This document shows positions 61,801 through 64,000 of a DNA stretch of 64,000 bases, piece after piece. Within the stretch, counting starts at the first letter, position 1; each line of letters starts with the position of its first letter. The position numbers and the translations under genes were made by a program. The notes beneath the pieces were generated by a model. It did no database searches. It saw nothing but the letters and a program-made list of their open reading frames with translations, and was not told where the DNA came from. The stretch is taken from positions 1 to 64,000 of the forward strand of contig NZ_BOOA01000043.1 in the NCBI RefSeq assembly GCF_016862995.1. The letters are read 5' to 3'. The DNA comes from Acrocarpospora phusangensis (GTDB lineage: Bacteria > Actinomycetota > Actinomycetes > Streptosporangiales > Streptosporangiaceae).

Positions 61801-64000
61801 CGCCGACGCGATCGAGGAGATCGTCGCGGCGGCCTGGTGCGAGGCGCTGGGGCTCCGGCGGGTGGGCGTGCTGGACGACTTCTTCGACCTGGGCGGGCAT
61901 TCGCTCCTCGCGGCGAGGATCATCGCCCGGCTCCGCCGGGAGCTGCCCGAGGGCAGCAGTCCGGTGGGATTGATGGACCTGTTCCAGCATCCGACGGTCC
62001 GCGAACTGGCCGGCGTGGCCAGAGCGGCCACGGTCGTGCGAGGGTTGCTGTACCGGCTGACGAAACCGGGCGCAAGGGGACCGGTCGCGCAGGGACCGGA
62101 CGGCCGGTCGGGCACGCGGAACTTGGTGTGTGTGCCGTACGGGGGCGGCAGTGCCGTGGTGTATCAGCCGCTGGCCGACGCGTTGCCGGAGGGGTGGGGG
62201 CTGTATTCGGTAGCCGTACCCGGGCATGATCTTGGGCTGGCCGAGGAGCCGCAGCCGCTGGCGGAGGTGGCCGCGCGCTGCGCCGACGAGATCATCGCGA
62301 CCGTCCAGGGACGGCTCACCCTGTACGGCCACTGCGGCGTCGGCGGCGCGCTCACCATCGAGATCGCCCGCCGGCTGGAGGCTCAAGGCCGGGCGATCGA
62401 CGCCATCTACCTGGGCGGGATCTTCCCGTTCGCGCGCCCGACCAAGGGGTTGATGGGCCGCTGGGCCAAGCTCGCCCGTCTCGAACGCCTGCGCAGCGAC
62501 CGAGGGCAGATCAACTGGCTGACCGCCCTCGGCGCCGACCTCTCCGGCCTCGACGACGAGCAGAAGACGTTCGTCATCCGCAACATGCGCCACGACGCCC
62601 GCGCGGCCGAGGACTACTTCACCGCCCTCATGGACTCCGGCACGGCCAAGCTCTCCGCCCCGATCACCTCCGTCGTCGGCGAGTACGACCCCGCCACCGA
62701 CTACTACGAGGAGCGCTACCGCGAATGGGAGTTCATCACCGATGACACCCACCTCGCCGTCCTCGACGAAGGCGGCCACTATTTCCTGAAATATCGCCCC
62801 GAAGAACTGGCCGCGATCGTCACCCGGCCGGTACCGGGAGTGACTGCTGGCGGCGAGGAGAACGGCCGGGACCCGCTCGGCACAGCTGGCCACTCGGCGA
62901 GCGGCGACAGCGTGGCCGTCGGCATTCCGGACAATGTCTCAGCGGCACAAGCGGTCAGCCCCGAAGAGAGCGTCGGCCCGGCATCTGGCGGCGGCGACAC
63001 GGCCGCGCTGCCGAAGACGGCCGGAAACCCGGCGAGCCGGAGGACGCGCGGCGGCCCGGAGCCGACCGTGCGCCGCTTCCTCGCCGTCGCCTCGGGCCAG
63101 ATGATCTGCCTGGTCGGGTCCACCCTGACCGAGTTCGCGCTTCCTCTCTGGGTCTACCTCCAGAACCGGTCGATGACCCAGCTGGCCATCCTGCAAGTCC
63201 TCGCCGTCATCCCCGGCATCCTCGTCGCCCCCCTCGCCGGCGCCCTCGTCGACCGCTCCAGCCGCCGCACCGTCATGATCGCCGGAAACGCGGCCGCGCT
63301 CGCCGTCCAGGCCGCCACCGCCGTGCTCATCTGGACCGCCGCCTTCCAGGTCTGGCACCTGTACGTCCTGCTCCCCTGCCTCTCCGTCGCCCTCACCTGC
63401 CAGCGCCTGGCCTTCACCTCGGCCGTGCCGCAGCTGGTGCCCAAGCGCTACCTCGGCCATGCGAACGGCGTCGCCCAGATGACCCTCGGCGTCGCCCAGT
63501 TCATCGCGCCCCTGGCCGCGGTCGGCCTGCTGTCGACGGTGGGCCTGAAGGGCATCCTCATCCTGGACGTGGCCGGCCACCTCGCCACGCTGGCCGTGCT
63601 CGCCGTGGTCGCCTTCCCCGCCACGATGGCGCATCGCCGCAGGGAGCCGGTGCTGCGCGAGATCGCCGAAGGGTTCCGCCTGTCGATCGGCGACCGCGCG
63701 TTCCGCGCCATGGTGGTCTTCTTCGCGCTGCTCTCGCTCGGCCTGTCCCCGGTCTTCCTGATGTACTCCCCGCTCGTGCTCTCCTTCGGCACGCTCGCCG
63801 ACGCGGGCGCGATCGCCCTGACGGCGGGGGCGGGCGCGGTGGCGGGCGGCCTGACCATGGGCCTGTGGGGCGGCCCGGCCCGGCGCCGCATGCGCGGCAT
63901 GCTGCTGGCCACGCTGCTCATCGCCGCCTCCTGCCTGGTGGTCGGCGCGAGCGAGGCGCTGCCGCTGATCGGGCTCGGCGCGTTCGGCGTCTCCTTCGGG
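58853..64000 (+). CDS. NRPS C–A–T–TE fused to an MFS transporter (runs off window end)
   Basis: At least 1,716 codons are open without a stop. Condensation domain about 1-430 (H-H-x-x-x-D-G in VLHHIAGDGWSLGLL, His135). Adenylation domain about 455-965 (YVIYTSGSTGRPKG, YRTGDLARW, catalytic Lys in GHGKVDRAAL); its specificity residues read D-F-T-K-I-G-H-V-G-K, close to the aspartate code. Carrier domain about 980-1050, with Ser1017 in LGGHSLLAARI. Thioesterase about 1085-1325, with GHCGVGG (Cys1161 in the nucleophile place), VVGEYDP and LDEGGHYFL. After an 80-residue Gly/Pro/Ser linker the frame continues as a major facilitator transporter (from about 1403), with LTEFALPLWVYLQNR, AGALVDRSSRRTVM and several membrane helices. 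I verified the frame across each junction. The ATG follows GAAGGAAAG. Confidence 0.92.
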   Translation, partial: MFAVTASGQIPLSLGQERLWFLHELTPDDASYNICVTERLLGPLDTDALERALRAVVLRHDILRTRYPAVDGRPFQVVGETVPALERLSAPTPEHARAMVGELTNLPFDLATGPVLRAALIAAGPEEHVLVIVLHHIAGDGWSLGLLFEEISTLYAGGELPVLPLQYAEHARRRQDQPADTSYWRERLAGAATLDLPADRPRPRVRTSKGDCVARRLPAELVAEAGLLARRERVTLFMLLLAAFQTQLSRYTGAEDFCVGTPVSARDNEDVEKLIGFFLNTVVLRADLAGDPSFRDLLRRTRRTAIDAFVHADTPFDQLVTELGVARDLSRTPVFQTQFSFRNERNAGLALPGITAEPYDPGFHQAKFDLSLEISPSGEAFFVYSADLFDRETVERFAANFETLLRSIVADPDRPVSELDLLTQDETDLLLTWSRPASPPPPVPARTLAELVETTARRVPKTTAIRYGDASLTYADLNTRADALAARLRALGVGPDVRVAICQEQSVEIAVSIVAVMKAGGAYVPLDPDQPEERRAYMLADSGALVVITDSGPAPLSPAIETRPGNAAQGDPDRSGEVTPRRSAHGAGPRDGEETRLNRPGKSNPPADPGDAEETFPGEPVSGEATADSLAYVIYTSGSTGRPKGVAVQHRQVLNYLADVRERFDVGEGASFALLQSLAFDFGMTVFYLSLMTGGTLRLLPSKISGAELAGHMGGIDYLKMTPSHLAALAADADVRSLLPRRLLILGGEGSSWEWTRTLAGYGQVVNHYGPTEATVGVATYRVSAEVEPAGPITPIGRPLGHAELFVLDRLGKPVPVGVAGELCIGGDRLARGYLGRPDLTAEKFVESPYGRIYRTGDLARWLPTGDLEFLGRRDLQVKIRGYRVELGEIDEHLRHLPAIAHGVVDARDGELVAYLVAAPDVQRPSVGELRRELAGRLPEYMVPTRYVWLADLPLKGHGKVDRAALPAPEDTRPDQDVPFEPPADAIEEIVAAAWCEALGLRRVGVLDDFFDLGGHSLLAARIIARLRRELPEGSSPVGLMDLFQHPTVRELAGVARAATVVRGLLYRLTKPGARGPVAQGPDGRSGTRNLVCVPYGGGSAVVYQPLADALPEGWGLYSVAVPGHDLGLAEEPQPLAEVAARCADEIIATVQGRLTLYGHCGVGGALTIEIARRLEAQGRAIDAIYLGGIFPFARPTKGLMGRWAKLARLERLRSDRGQINWLTALGADLSGLDDEQKTFVIRNMRHDARAAEDYFTALMDSGTAKLSAPITSVVGEYDPATDYYEERYREWEFITDDTHLAVLDEGGHYFLKYRPEELAAIVTRPVPGVTAGGEENGRDPLGTAGHSASGDSVAVGIPDNVSAAQAVSPEESVGPASGGGDTAALPKTAGNPASRRTRGGPEPTVRRFLAVASGQMICLVGSTLTEFALPLWVYLQNRSMTQLAILQVLAVIPGILVAPLAGALVDRSSRRTVMIAGNAAALAVQAATAVLIWTAAFQVWHLYVLLPCLSVALTCQRLAFTSAVPQLVPKRYLGHANGVAQMTLGVAQFIAPLAAVGLLSTVGLKGILILDVAGHLATLAVLAVVAFPATMAHRRREPVLREIAEGFRLSIGDRAFRAMVVFFALLSLGLSPVFLMYSPLVLSFGTLADAGAIALTAGAGAVAGGLTMGLWGGPARRRMRGMLLATLLIAASCLVVGASEALPLIGLGAFGVSFG

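Noticed and set aside
58787-62893. Very long open frame on the minus strand opposite the NRPS
   Set aside because: It is antisense to a clear C–A–T–TE gene and is rich in Arg, Gly and Val without any domain, as expected for the mirror frame of high-GC coding DNA.

Overview
The window is high-GC DNA with densely packed genes, frequent GTG and TTG starts and ATGA or TGATG overlaps. It encodes meso-diaminopimelate synthesis (dapF), a recA–recX neighbourhood with a DUF3046 gene, an actinobacterial LexA box and a DUF4097 lipoprotein. Together these point to a filamentous actinomycete, most likely Streptosporangiales or a relative. That placement is my inference; no rRNA is present to confirm it.

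Layout. 1–2.6 kb holds competence genes (comEC 5' end, comEA) separated by a cluster of degenerate repeats. 3.1–8.1 kb holds degV, an imidazolonepropionase, hflX and a lipoprotein. 8.2–14.5 kb is a plus-strand glycolate/glyoxylate operon: malate synthase, glcD, glcE, glcF and an IclR regulator. 14.5–22.3 kb is mixed housekeeping (DUF2277, a secreted HNH nuclease, an SDR, a TPR-like protein, dapF, miaA, two MT0933-like proteins, ogt). 22.6–29 kb holds secreted or membrane proteins, miaB and two decayed genes. 29–33 kb is a glutamate-type ABC importer with an extra, shortened binding protein. 33–43.6 kb holds an S9 peptidase, rny, recX, a HIT protein and recA, which is interrupted by a 364-residue intein. 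43.8–52 kb holds a very long Lhr helicase and regulators (MerR, TetR) with recognisable operator-like palindromes.

The right end (52.2–64 kb) is the left part of a nonribosomal peptide cluster and the most interesting region. A minus-strand operon encodes an AMP-forming ligase, a free-standing condensation–carrier didomain protein, and E1alpha, E1beta and E2 subunits of a 2-oxo acid dehydrogenase. Across a divergent promoter region with two near-identical 29-bp repeats is an NRPS that reads C–A–T–TE and continues in the same frame into an MFS transporter, running off the window. Its A-domain signature looks aspartate-specific and its TE nucleophile is Cys rather than Ser. I infer a small acyl-aspartate-type product whose release enzyme and exporter are one polypeptide.

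A second theme is repeat DNA. Tandem arrays lie inside comEC and recX (both 39 bp) and lhr (42 bp), and at the 3' ends of several genes. At least six copies of a dispersed intergenic repeat (cores GGCGCCGGTGCGGCGAG and GTTAACGGCGCCGGATAACG) are scattered across the window.
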